Assembly: GCA_034509735.1 (NCBI GenBank)
Contig: JACGWO010000012.1
Coordinates: forward strand, 25,883,188 to 25,947,187
DNA: 64,000 bases
Origin: Sesamum alatum
Lineage: Eukaryota > Streptophyta > Magnoliopsida > Lamiales > Pedaliaceae
Direction of reading: 5' to 3'
The notes under the pieces are model-generated. The model was not told the origin of the DNA. It was given only the letters and a program-made list of their open reading frames with translations, and did not search any database. Positions 1 through 9,479 of this stretch are shown here, piece by piece. Within the stretch, counting starts at the first letter, position 1, and each line of letters begins with the position of its first letter. A program made the translations under genes and the position numbers.

Positions 1-443
1 TTCTTTTCTAGGGTCAAGCAGAGGGAATCGCTGTACATGTGCGGCTCTAAGACTTGAACTAAGGACCTTTGCGTGGTCGTACCAGTCACCTGCAGTGTCA
101 AAGATTAGCAAATTTAGGTAGTTTGCTCCATAGCAAATTTAGGTAATTTACGTCGAATGATTGCTATGCCACATATACCTGGAGATTCTCAATAGCATCT
201 TGGTGATCAACCTTGCCAATTGCTCTAGAAAATAATTGAACCAATTCACTAATAACATGAGCAGCAGAAACAAATATCGGCCAACAAAGAATCTGACCTT
301 CTGGCATCATTTCTTCGTTCTCATCATTTCATGGTGATTAGTAGGGTATCATTTCAGGGATCCAGATGCCAACCAAGAAAATTTTCAGATTTCAGTTATG
401 AAAGACTCCTCCAGCCAAAAACTCATATGTGGCAAGGATGTTA
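1..443. other. 3' flank of the PPR gene, no gene seen
   Basis: This stretch follows the stop codon of the minus-strand PPR gene and probably holds its 3' UTR and flanking DNA. I see no open frame with family resemblance, no tRNA-like fold and no clear repeat. Confidence 0.4.
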
Positions 444-3119
444 TCACCAATGATCTCTACAGCTACAGGTTCCATCTTTGAATAGATGAAAGCGATTGGC
501 ATCTCTGACTAATATTTCCCGATGCATGATTTTTGATATGTACTTTGTGACAGTGTGGCAATCCCCACAAACGCGAAGATTCTTCATAACCAGCAATTGA
601 GCACCAGGTTTCGTATGTATTAAACCAAATGCTATGGCAAGTCTTTCACTATGTCCACAAAGCATGCCCAACTTCTCATCCTCCTCAACATCATGCAAGA
701 CAAATTTGACATCAGCAGCATATCCTTCCTTAGCCATCAAACTAGAGAGGACATCCAATAATTCAACGACTTCTTTGTGTTGTTTAAAGAATCGATCACC
801 AGCTCCAAAATAGTATACCTTATTTTGAATCTCAAGCCAACTACATCCAGGGTCTTTTTTTAGTCCTTTAGCTTTTAATGAAGTTCTTATCTCTCTCACT
901 TTATCCCACTTTCCCAAGGCAGCATACATATTTGAGGCCAAAACATGATACCCAGGATCATTTGGATTCAATTGAAGAACGTGTTCTGACACACGTTCTG
1001 CGATCTTCATGTCTCCACTTGCTCGGCAAGCACTAAGTAGCACTCCCCATATACTCGCATCAGGCTTCAATGGCATAGAAACAATAAACTCCTCTGCTTC
1101 AGCTAAAAGGCCAGAGCGTGAGAGAAGATCAACTAAACAAGCATAATGTTCAAGTCTAGGCTCAATATTGTAGTCTTTCTTCATTTGTTCAAAGCAATCC
1201 CTCCCTTCCTGCACTAAACCAGAATGGCTACATGCATATATGACAGAAACAAAGATAATGTGATCTGGACGAATACCAGCTGCCTTCATATGGTCAAAAG
1301 CTTGAAGGGCTTTCATTCCTTCACCATACATTCCATATGCAGAAATAATTGTTGTCCATGAAACTAAATCTTTTGTTTTTATTTGCTCAAAAACCAGTAT
1401 TGAATTCCTTAAATTGCCAGAATTGGAGTACATTTCAATCAAAGCATTCCCAATAGGAGTACTGCACTCAAAACCCAATCTAAAAATGCAGCCATGCATC
1501 TCCTTTCCTTGTCTCTTTGCAATGAGATAAGAACACAAGGGCAACGCACTCAAAAAGGTAGGTATATCTGGCATTACACCCTCCACTCTCATCCTGCTAA
1601 GCATTCTGAAACCAAGATTAGTGTTCTCAGAATGACCACAAGAAGCAATTATGGAATTCCATGTAATTATATCTCGAACTTTCATGTTCTCAAATTGTTT
1701 CAGTGAATCCTCCATTTTGCCACATTTGGCATATGCATCCACAAGAGCATTGCCCACAATTTGAGTGGAATCAAATCCTTGTTTTATTATATCACAGTGT
1801 AGTTCCTCTGTGAAATTTATGTTTGTTAGTTCTGTGCAAATAGATATAAGTGTCACATAAGTCACAAAATCAGGTTGGATATGTTTCTTCATCCTCCCAA
1901 AGAGCTCTATTGCTTCCTGATATAACCTATTTTCAATGTAACCATTAAGAAGTGAGTTCCATGACACCAAATCCTGACTTCCCATGTTCTCAAACACTTC
2001 ACTTGCATGTAACAAATCACCACATTTTGCATACATGTTAATGATAATATTACTAGCCACGGTATCACATTCATATCCATTACTGATCATGTACTCATGG
2101 ACATATCTTCCCAACTTCAAGTTCCTAATGTATGTACAAGCACGGAGAACTGTAGTGATCGTCAAAATATCAGGTTCAAAATTACCCACCATTTCCAAAA
2201 ATAACCGAATTGACTCTTCATAAAAACCTGATTCGCAATATCCACAGATTATAGTATTCCAAGTAACACTATCTCTATGAACCATCTCATTAAAAATCCT
2301 CCAGCAATTAATTAACATATCAAACTTAAAATACATAGAAAGCAACCCATTACTAACACTCACATCCCTACATGTTCCAACCTTCTCCACGAGACCATGA
2401 ACTATCTGACCCTCTTCAACCTCCCCAATTCCACCACAAGCCAGTAAAACACTCGAAAATGAAAAACAATCAGGCACTAAACCATCCATTCTCAGTTGAT
2501 AATAAATTTCCAATGCTTCCTTGAAGTACGCATTGGAAGTATAACCAGACATCAAACTATTCCAAGAAACAATATCTCTATGCGGCATTCCATCAAACAC
2601 TTCTCGAGCACGCCCCAATTCATTACACCTTGAATACATATCTACCAGAGCATTATTTATAAACAAATCAGATCCAAAACCCAATTCCATAACATGCTCA
2701 TGAACCACTCTTCCTCTCGCAAGATCCATCAAACTCCCACAAGCATTGATAACTGAAGGAAATGTGTAGCGATCAGGCTTGACCTCTAATTTTCTCATTT
2801 CCACGTAAAATTCTAATGCTTTTGCATAAAGTCCATTATGGGTCATCGCTCTAATAATCGTATTCCATATGTATGCATTATACGCCTGTGAATTCTCACG
2901 AAAAACCAACAAACAAGAATTGGGATCTCTAAATTGGGAGTATTTGGAAATTAATTTGCCTGAGAAAATCAGAGACTTCCGCAAACCAAAAGTGATCAGG
3001 AGAGAGTGGAGTTTCTGGAGATCTTTCCTGTTGGCTGATGAAAACAATGCTTTCTTGAGTGTAGTGTAAATTTCTCTGCTGGTACAGATTGATTTACTCA
3101 ACAGCCTTGCCGCTTTCAT
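444..3119 (-). CDS. DYW-class pentatricopeptide repeat protein, organelle RNA editing factor
   Basis: This intronless 891-residue protein is a PLS-class PPR protein. Tandem PPR units with the recurring pattern DLVSWNSLLNGY, YTFPSVINACG and NALVDMYAKCG run from about residue 45 to 690. E and E+ motifs follow, then a DYW cytidine-deaminase domain over roughly the last 95 residues. In that domain I see the zinc-binding, catalytic HSE motif near residue 820, the CGDCH motif, and a C-terminus ending CSCRDHW. Family knowledge says such proteins bind one or a few organelle transcripts and convert C to U. The basic, Ser-rich N-terminus (MKAARLLSKS) suits mitochondrial or plastid import. By recall it is closest to Arabidopsis At3g03580 (MEF26), but that orthology is untested. 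The last tripeptide is DHW rather than DYW. The start is the first ATG, just before the presumed targeting peptide. Confidence 0.93.
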   Translation of the reverse strand: MKAARLLSKSICTSREIYTTLKKALFSSANRKDLQKLHSLLITFGLRKSLIFSGKLISKYSQFRDPNSCLLVFRENSQAYNAYIWNTIIRAMTHNGLYAKALEFYVEMRKLEVKPDRYTFPSVINACGSLMDLARGRVVHEHVMELGFGSDLFINNALVDMYSRCNELGRAREVFDGMPHRDIVSWNSLMSGYTSNAYFKEALEIYYQLRMDGLVPDCFSFSSVLLACGGIGEVEEGQIVHGLVEKVGTCRDVSVSNGLLSMYFKFDMLINCWRIFNEMVHRDSVTWNTIICGYCESGFYEESIRLFLEMVGNFEPDILTITTVLRACTYIRNLKLGRYVHEYMISNGYECDTVASNIIINMYAKCGDLLHASEVFENMGSQDLVSWNSLLNGYIENRLYQEAIELFGRMKKHIQPDFVTYVTLISICTELTNINFTEELHCDIIKQGFDSTQIVGNALVDAYAKCGKMEDSLKQFENMKVRDIITWNSIIASCGHSENTNLGFRMLSRMRVEGVMPDIPTFLSALPLCSYLIAKRQGKEMHGCIFRLGFECSTPIGNALIEMYSNSGNLRNSILVFEQIKTKDLVSWTTIISAYGMYGEGMKALQAFDHMKAAGIRPDHIIFVSVIYACSHSGLVQEGRDCFEQMKKDYNIEPRLEHYACLVDLLSRSGLLAEAEEFIVSMPLKPDASIWGVLLSACRASGDMKIAERVSEHVLQLNPNDPGYHVLASNMYAALGKWDKVREIRTSLKAKGLKKDPGCSWLEIQNKVYYFGAGDRFFKQHKEVVELLDVLSSLMAKEGYAADVKFVLHDVEEDEKLGMLCGHSERLAIAFGLIHTKPGAQLLVMKNLRVCGDCHTVTKYISKIMHREILVRDANRFHLFKDGTCSCRDHW

Positions 3120-3247
3120 CTGGGAGATCTAGGGGATGTGTGAGGTTGAACTACCGGCTTGATGATTTTGAAAGTTGGGCTTTAAATAGTTTACCATCTA
3201 CAGGTCTCAAGTCTTTTCTGTAATTTCCATTATTATCTTTTTATTTT

Positions 3248-3658
3248 GGATAAATTACAACCACCTCCATGATATATGACATAATTACAAATACTCACTC
3301 ATTGTTTAAATACCCCATGAGGTTTGTAATTTTTAATCAAATGCCTAACATTAACCATTTTGCCCTTAAATTTTTTATTAAAATTATAGAAAAATCAGTC
3401 GAAACAAATTGCATTATTACTCATCTGTGTAAAAAACTTAAGAAACCTCTCCTTGCGCATGATAGTCAATTTTTTTTAAAATTAAATAAAAATAATTCAG
3501 TGCATAAGGGCATTTTGGTCAGTTCACCCATAAAAATGGATGAAAATGGATTATTTGTTAGGCGATTACAAACCTAGGGGAGTATTTGTAATTTCTTAAA
3601 CAATAAAGGGGTATTTATAATTATACCAAATCTCAGGAAAGATAGCTGTAATTTATCC
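3248..3658. mobile_element. Foldback MITE, family A, copy 1 (Mutator-like signature)
   Basis: The element begins GGATAAATTACAACCACC and ends in the inverted counterpart, which closes with TGTAATTTATCC. About 100 bp at each end pair as long terminal inverted repeats, built of phrases such as TAATTACAAATAC. It is flanked on both sides by the identical 9-mer TTTTATTTT (3239-3247 and 3659-3667). The 9-mer is low in complexity, but a 9-bp duplication is the length typical of Mutator-like transposons. The element has no coding capacity and must be non-autonomous. Related copies lie at 15396, 17569 and 28627. Confidence 0.8.
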
Positions 3659-4387
3659 TTTTATTTTTCAAGCCAAAAAAGGCTTAATCCAGTGAAGAAA
3701 TTAATTAATAATTATTTTCATACCGTTACTTAGAGGGTGTTTGGTTTAAATTATTTATCTTATAGATTCAAACATTTTATAAAATATATTTAAAATTTAT
3801 ATATAAGATGTCAAAGTCTATGAACAAAAGAAGATTATACAACTTATAAAATATTTGTAATGACAGGTCTTAAAATAAGCTGGGAGCTCCTTACTTTCTT
3901 AAAAGAGCTTATAAACTGCTAACATCTTACTTTCAAATATTATTATAAATTAACATCTTAAATATTTTACCAAATACTTTTCAATATTTTACAAATTTCA
4001 AACATTTTATAAAATATTTCAAGAGCTTATAAACTCGCCAAAAAGACCCTCTTAATTAATATCGTCTGCAATTAGCAAGAAAGAAAAAGTATTATCAAAG
4101 ATTGGATATATTCTTTAACATAAGAAGTTGATAGAATATTCTTTTCGATCAATCTAAGAACACATACAATTTCATGTATTATTGTATATAAAAAAATTAT
4201 TTTAAAAGATTTTGATTAATTCCTATTTTCTAAGGCCTTAATTATATACTGATATTTTATGGAATAATCTGTGTTTGTTACTTGAAATCGATTATCATTA
4301 TAATATTTCTTAATTTCACAAACAAATTTGACAAGTTGAGAGAAAAAAAGAGAAATTAAAGTGAAAGCAAAACAGAGGGAAGACTTT

Positions 4388-4591
4388 TTTTTTTTTTTTT
4401 TAATAACGAGCAACGAATTATTAAATTGAAAATACAACATTTCTAGAATATCTACCAGTACCAACACTAAAGTAATCAAAGAAATAATACAAATATGATC
4501 CTATAAACTAAATAACTCCCTACTTTTGTAGTACTCGAACCCACAATTTTTTAATTGTGGGACCTCAACCTCACCACTCGGGCAAGGGATG
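4388..4591 (-). mobile_element. tRNA-derived SINE with poly(A) tail
   Basis: Read on the minus strand, the element starts with a tRNA-like head. It carries an A-box-like CTTGCCCGAGTGGTGAGG (plus strand about 4568-4586) and a B-box-like GTGGGTTCGAGTACTAC (about 4534-4550). An unrelated body follows, then an A-run, seen on the plus strand as 17 T at 4385-4401. The flanks GAAGACTTT (4379-4387) and AAAGACTTT (4592-4600) match at 8 of 9 positions and look like a target-site duplication. This head, tail and duplication pattern defines a plant tRNA-type SINE. The rest of the 3.7-5.1 kb gap is AT-rich with no gene seen. Confidence 0.65.
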
Positions 4592-5078
4592 AAAGACTTT
4601 CACTTTTGAAAATCAAGCATGCATTTCATCATTGTAATATTTGTTCATAATTCTATATATTTACTAGATTTCAAAACAAATTCTAGTAATCTAGAGACCT
4701 TGCATGTAATTAATTACATTATAAACTTTATCAAATTTGATATATGTCACATTACTAGGAAAGGTTGAAAAAATCTAATTCTTGACATTCACTAGAGGTC
4801 AAATTAAAGGGATATTCTCAATGAGATAATTACTAGGAGAGTAAATATGCAAATTTGCCTACAAAATTATCATCCTCATCCCAAAATCACTATATAATTT
4901 TTGAGATTGTGTTTGAATTGATAAATTCAAAATTATTAATTTCCAAATAAGTATATATTAAATGAATTTGAAATTCATTATAACAACCCAAAAAAATATA
5001 TATACCTCAAAGTGAATGCTGAGAAATTCAACACAAGATTAATGAATACTGTCTAAACTTTCTAATATCTTTTTCTCC

Positions 5079-5090
5079 TATATATATAAA
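5079..5090 (+). promoter_or_regulatory. TATA box of the plus-strand aspartic protease
   Basis: CTATATATATAAA lies about 90 bp upstream of the ATG at 5177, a normal spacing for a plant TATA box with a short leader. The assignment is by position and motif only. Confidence 0.5.
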
Positions 5091-5176
5091 CAATGTTTCT
5101 CTTACAATGATTCTCAAAACAACATCCTCCCCCCAAAAAGACATCCTTGTTATTACTTACATGATCTTGCAAGAAC

Positions 5177-6502
5177 ATGTCAAAGACCATGATCCTCCTA
5201 AAACCAGCTCTCATGATCACTTACATAGCTCTCACAATGTCCCTTATCTCCATGTCTAAATCTGATCCATTGACAGAAGAAAGCACCACAGGTCTCACCA
5301 TTGATCTGATCCACAGAGACTCTCCTCAGTCTCCCTCTTACGATCCTTCGTTGACGCCTGCACAACGTCTAGCCAACGCCCTAAGAAGATCGTTCAACCG
5401 TCTCCAACGTTTCAAGGCGGATCGTTCGCCTCAATCGGACATTATCAACGCAGGTGGAGAGTATCTCATGAAATACTCAATTGGGACACCGCCAGTCCCT
5501 TCATTAGGCATTGCTGACACAGGAAGTGACATTACATGGACACAATGCCAACCTTGTCTGAAATGCTTCAAGCAAGAATTGCCACTCTTTCGACCTAACA
5601 GTTCTTCCACATACAGAAAGATCCCTTGCAATGCTGCCAACTGCACTTCTTTGTCGGAGATCACTTTCTGCAGCGTAAGACGGAAAAAATGCCTATATGA
5701 TGAGGAGTACGGAGATGGATCGTTCACGCAGGGCGTGCTCTCAACGGATACGCTTACGTTAGCCTCGACAGGTAGGAAAAGGGTTTCCGCCCCTAACTTT
5801 GTATTCGGATGCGGACTCAGAAACGGTGGCATTTTTTCTGGTGGCGAATCGGGCATCGTTGGTCTCGGAGGTGGGAAAGCCTCACTTGTTAGACAGTTAG
5901 GGGTTTTAACTCGTGGGAAATTTTCGTACTGCTTGGTGTCGGGATCAGACAAGTCGAACTCGAGTAAATTGAATTTTGGGGCTAACGCCGAGGTTTTAGG
6001 TAAAGGGCTGGTGTCTACCCCCTTGGTAAAAAATAGCCCTGACACTTTCTACGGTTTGACGCTGGAGGGCATCAGTGTCGGGAATCAGAGGCTGGAGTTG
6101 TCTGATTCCGGTGTTAGTCAAGAAGGGAACATAATCATAGACTCCGGAACAACATTGACACTGCTTCCGATTGATTTGTACAACAAAGTGGAAAATGCAT
6201 TGAAGAGTTCAATCAAGTTGAAGAGGATCAAGGATCCACAAGGGGTGTTGGACTTGTGCTACTTTACGCGAAACGACATACGGAATATCCCTCAAGTCAC
6301 CGTTCACTTCAAAGGGTCTGACGTGAAGTTGAGGCACGACAACGTCTTGGTTAGAACGAGTGACATTTCTTTGTGCTTGGCTGCTAAACCAGTTCAAGAT
6401 TTTGCTATTTATGGGAACTTGGCACAGGTTAACTTCTTGGTAGGGTATGATCTTGTGAAGAGGACAGTGTCCTTTAAGGCTGCTGATTGTGGGAGACCAT
6501 GA
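5177..6502 (+). CDS. CDR1/nepenthesin-like aspartic protease (family A1)
   Basis: This intronless 441-residue pepsin-family protease has a hydrophobic N-terminal signal segment (about residues 5-27), a propeptide containing DLIHRDSPQSP, and a two-lobed catalytic domain. The first catalytic aspartate is in DTGSD at residue 114, and the second in DSGTT at about residue 322. The cysteine-rich insert after the first active site (WTQCQPCLKC, with more Cys pairs) is the mark of the plant nepenthesin type, which acts in the secretory pathway or apoplast. CDR1 members act in defence signalling. That role is inferred for this gene, not seen. A TATA-like box lies about 90 bp upstream. A homologous protease sits tail to tail 173 bp downstream. 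Confidence 0.93.
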   Translation: MSKTMILLKPALMITYIALTMSLISMSKSDPLTEESTTGLTIDLIHRDSPQSPSYDPSLTPAQRLANALRRSFNRLQRFKADRSPQSDIINAGGEYLMKYSIGTPPVPSLGIADTGSDITWTQCQPCLKCFKQELPLFRPNSSSTYRKIPCNAANCTSLSEITFCSVRRKKCLYDEEYGDGSFTQGVLSTDTLTLASTGRKRVSAPNFVFGCGLRNGGIFSGGESGIVGLGGGKASLVRQLGVLTRGKFSYCLVSGSDKSNSSKLNFGANAEVLGKGLVSTPLVKNSPDTFYGLTLEGISVGNQRLELSDSGVSQEGNIIIDSGTTLTLLPIDLYNKVENALKSSIKLKRIKDPQGVLDLCYFTRNDIRNIPQVTVHFKGSDVKLRHDNVLVRTSDISLCLAAKPVQDFAIYGNLAQVNFLVGYDLVKRTVSFKAADCGRP

Positions 6503-6675
6503 CCTGGTTTTGATGCAATGAAGCCCATTTGAATAAATTGAAGATATATGGGTCTTGAAACATTAACCAACAACCTGTTTTGTCTCATGTTTAGCAAATC
6601 AACACTTCTTTTATGATATATAAATAGGCAGTAATCCACAAATTAAGACAGTGTGGTATCTTGTCTGTTTTCATG

Positions 6676-8025
6676 TCATGCTTTGCTGCAATCAGTTGGC
6701 TTAAAAGACACTGTCTTCTTGTCCAAATCATACCCCACCAAGAAATCCATTTGAGCCAAATTACCATAAATTGCAAGACCATCAGCTGGTGCAAAGGCAA
6801 GACACAGAGACACCGAACTGGTCTTAACAAAAGTGTTAATAGGTTTCAACTCCACGTCAGCCCCTCTGAAATGGACAGTGATTTTGGGAACCTTTGCAAC
6901 ATTTTCTGTGGAACGATAGCACAGATTCAAGAGCCCTTGTGGATCACTGATTTCTCTCAACTTCGTTTGTCTTTTCACTGATCCTATGACTTTATCGTAC
7001 AGTTCACTTGGGAGGAAAGTTAAGGTTGTTCCGGAGTCTATGATTATGTTGCCTTCTTGATCAGATGCCGGCTTGGAATCATTTAATGATGATGAGGATA
7101 AATCCAAATCCAAATCCAATCTTTGGTTCCCAACTGTGATTCCTTCCAATGTCAAGAAGTAGAAAGTTTTCGGGCTTCTAGCTACGATTGGTGTCGAAGC
7201 CACGCCAGCACCTGAAACAACAGCCTGGTCGCCAAAACTCATTTTACTTGGTTTTACAGTCTTATGTCCGAAAAAGGGCACAAGACAATAAGAAAATTTG
7301 CCCTGAATTGATGAGCCCATTTGAGTTATTAGCGACACTTTACCGCCCCCAAGACCAACGATTCCGGATGCATCAACACCAAAAGTTCCTTGGTCCAAGT
7401 GTCCACACCCTATGATAACATTAGGGATCGACACGTTTGCCCTAGTGGTCGAACCCAACGTTATTGTTTCTGTGGCTAAATCGCCCTTACTGAAGGATCT
7501 GTCGCCATAGTATATCGCGTAGTTACATGCGCTCTTAGAACCGTTGCAAGAAGTCCTCAGTAAGGCATCATTGCACGTCTTGGAAGAACAAGAAACGGGC
7601 TTGTATGTGGAAGAACTTTTTGGATCAAAAAAAGGTGCTTTTTGTTTAAAGCATCGGTCACAAGGCTTGCATTGTATCCAAGTGAGATCGCTACCAGTGT
7701 CAGCAATGGCTAGGGTTTGGACCGGAGGCGTACCAAGGGAGAACTTCATGAGGTATTCTCCTTTGTCGGGAACAATTTCAGTTGAGGCTGATTGTTGGGA
7801 GTAATACTGATCTTGGGCAAGAACGTTGACACGATTGAAAGATCGTTGCAAAGAGTTTGTCACTCGTTGTAAAGAATCGAGGGAAGGAGATCGTAAGGAG
7901 TCTCTATGAATAAGATCGATGCTAAAACCGGCTGCTTCACTAACATGAAATCTTGGCATAGAAATAACCAAGATTAAGGCTAGACATGCTAGGGAAATTG
8001 ATTGAAGTCTCATTGCTCTAGCCAT
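6676..8025 (-). CDS. CDR1/nepenthesin-like aspartic protease, inverted paralogue
   Basis: This intronless 449-residue A1-family protease has a signal segment (ISLACLALILVISM, about residues 10-23), a propeptide with DLIHRDSLRSPS, and catalytic DTGSD at residue 109 and DSGTT at about residue 330. The nepenthesin-type cysteine insert is present (WIQCKPCDRCFKQ). It shares its architecture and many short blocks with the protease ending at 6502, including GYDL near the C-terminus followed by TVSFK and a final Cys, so the two are paralogues from an inverted duplication. Both keep every catalytic motif, which argues for two active enzymes. The predicted location is secreted or apoplastic. The substrate is unknown. 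Confidence 0.93.
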   Translation of the reverse strand: MARAMRLQSISLACLALILVISMPRFHVSEAAGFSIDLIHRDSLRSPSLDSLQRVTNSLQRSFNRVNVLAQDQYYSQQSASTEIVPDKGEYLMKFSLGTPPVQTLAIADTGSDLTWIQCKPCDRCFKQKAPFFDPKSSSTYKPVSCSSKTCNDALLRTSCNGSKSACNYAIYYGDRSFSKGDLATETITLGSTTRANVSIPNVIIGCGHLDQGTFGVDASGIVGLGGGKVSLITQMGSSIQGKFSYCLVPFFGHKTVKPSKMSFGDQAVVSGAGVASTPIVARSPKTFYFLTLEGITVGNQRLDLDLDLSSSSLNDSKPASDQEGNIIIDSGTTLTFLPSELYDKVIGSVKRQTKLREISDPQGLLNLCYRSTENVAKVPKITVHFRGADVELKPINTFVKTSSVSLCLAFAPADGLAIYGNLAQMDFLVGYDLDKKTVSFKPTDCSKA

Positions 8026-8100
8026 GAATTCTTTTTTGGTGAATTCTACAAATGAAGTTTTGAGGGCTTTGTGTGTGATGAGAAGAAACCCTGTTGCACA

Positions 8101-8108
8101 TATTTATT
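8101..8108 (-). promoter_or_regulatory. TATA-like box of the minus-strand aspartic protease
   Basis: The plus-strand TATTTATT reads AATAAATA on the minus strand, about 75 bp upstream of the ATG at 8025. It is supported by spacing and motif only. Confidence 0.35.
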
Positions 8109-8328
8109 GGGGACGTCTGATTTAGAGCAAATTGCAAATTCATTTAATGCTAGAGATGAGTAAGATATCCTTGATGGGTTTTGGGTTTTCCTTGAATCAA
8201 TTAGAGGTATTTTCGTGCTACCACTTTTATACTAATCATTATTGAAAATGGCCAAAAATTTGTATGGGCGCATAGCTTTAAATGCCTCAAGAAACTAAGA
8301 TATTAATTCCTTTTATGATATCAAAAAC

Positions 8329-8571
8329 GGGATAAATGCAATTTACCCTCTGTGATATAAGAAATGAGCAAAAATCTTTCATATTTAAAAATAATTAGCA
8401 AATTAACTCCCTATATTTTGATAAATGAAGCAAATTACCCCCTATCAAGGGAAAATGTAGGGGGTAATTTGCTTCATTTAAGATCATAGGGGGTAATTTA
8501 CTAATTATTTTTTCAAATGGGAATTTTTACTCATTTTTTATACCACATGGGGGGTAAACTGCATTTATCCC
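8329..8571. mobile_element. Foldback MITE, family B, copy 1
   Basis: The element opens GGGATAAATGCAATTTACCC and ends in the mirror sequence closing with GCATTTATCCC. Almost its whole length pairs as one long hairpin, with phrases such as AAATGAAGCAAATTACCCCC in both arms. The flanks TATCAAAAAC and TACCAAAAAC match at 9 of 10 positions, consistent with a 9-10 bp target duplication of Mutator type. It has no coding capacity. Confidence 0.75.
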
Positions 8572-8581
8572 TACCAAAAAC

Positions 8582-9362
8582 ACACAAGTGAGCTGATATT
8601 GCCCCACGGTGAGTTTTTTTTTTTTTTTTTTTTCCAGGATTGTTTTGAAAATTGCAACAAGGGATCTTTTTGCAAAATTTTCTTTTTTAGGGTATTTTCT
8701 TAATTAAGCAATACGAAAATCACAGAGAAATAAATTGTATTTAACCCTGTGGATATGTTAAAAGATTGTTGATTTTTTATTCAAGTAAAAAATGGATTAG
8801 TAATATGTATGAGAAAGTTCATCTTTGTTTAAAATAAATAAATAGAGGGAAAGTAAAATTAAATATGTATAAAACTCCTATGATCAAGGTTCAATTTCAT
8901 TTCAATCCAAAATTGAAAGATGAATTGGAAGTATATAGCTAAAGGATTAAAATTTATTCATTTTATCTTTATTTACTATATTATGTCCATAAACATAATT
9001 GATTTTACCAATAGGAAAATACTCCTTTTTATTTTGAGATATTAGCAACCACAAAATATTTTATTCTTGTTGTTGCTTAATACATATTTTCATAAATAAG
9101 ATTTTAGGTTAATTTAATTTATAAACTTTCAATAATTTAAAGTCATTTTACTAGTAAGTTATTTATTTTTAACTAGCACTATGTGTTTTTTTCTTTTTTT
9201 TTTTAATTCGAACGCACTATGTGAAGATTAAATACGCAAAATTCACCCCACTGGGTAAAATGTTAATCCAATCCGTATAATACTGTTTTCAGAAGCAGTT
9301 ATGAATTCAGTTTATATATCCCGCCAAATGCCAATACATCTTCACCATTTCTTCAAATATAT
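8582..9362. other. AT-rich intergenic stretch upstream of the FLA gene
   Basis: This is AT-rich DNA with a poly(T) run at about 8613-8632 and no credible ORF. A TATA-like TTATATATCC at about 9312-9320 probably belongs to the fasciclin gene downstream. Confidence 0.4.
9312..9320 (+). promoter_or_regulatory. TATA box of the fasciclin-like gene
   Basis: TTATATATC lies some 160 bp upstream of the preferred ATG (9480) and 50 bp upstream of the first in-frame ATG (9363). It is the only good TATA motif just upstream of the gene. Confidence 0.45.
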
Positions 9363-9479
9363 ATGAACAGAAGAAACCCTCATCACTCATCAGAACTCAC
9401 TGCGATAAGCCAAGAAATCTCCATCAAGAAACAAGAAAATTCAAGTTCCACGGCGGAGACTAAGCCAACAAAGAAAACT

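Noticed and set aside
40..110. tRNA-like wording at the left end (CTTGAACTAAGGACC)
   Set aside because: No cloverleaf could be drawn around it and no second box was found at tRNA spacing.
5431..6045. 204-codon open frame antisense to the plus-strand aspartic protease
   Set aside because: It lies wholly within a well-supported coding exon, has no family resemblance, and is explained by the codon composition of the sense gene.
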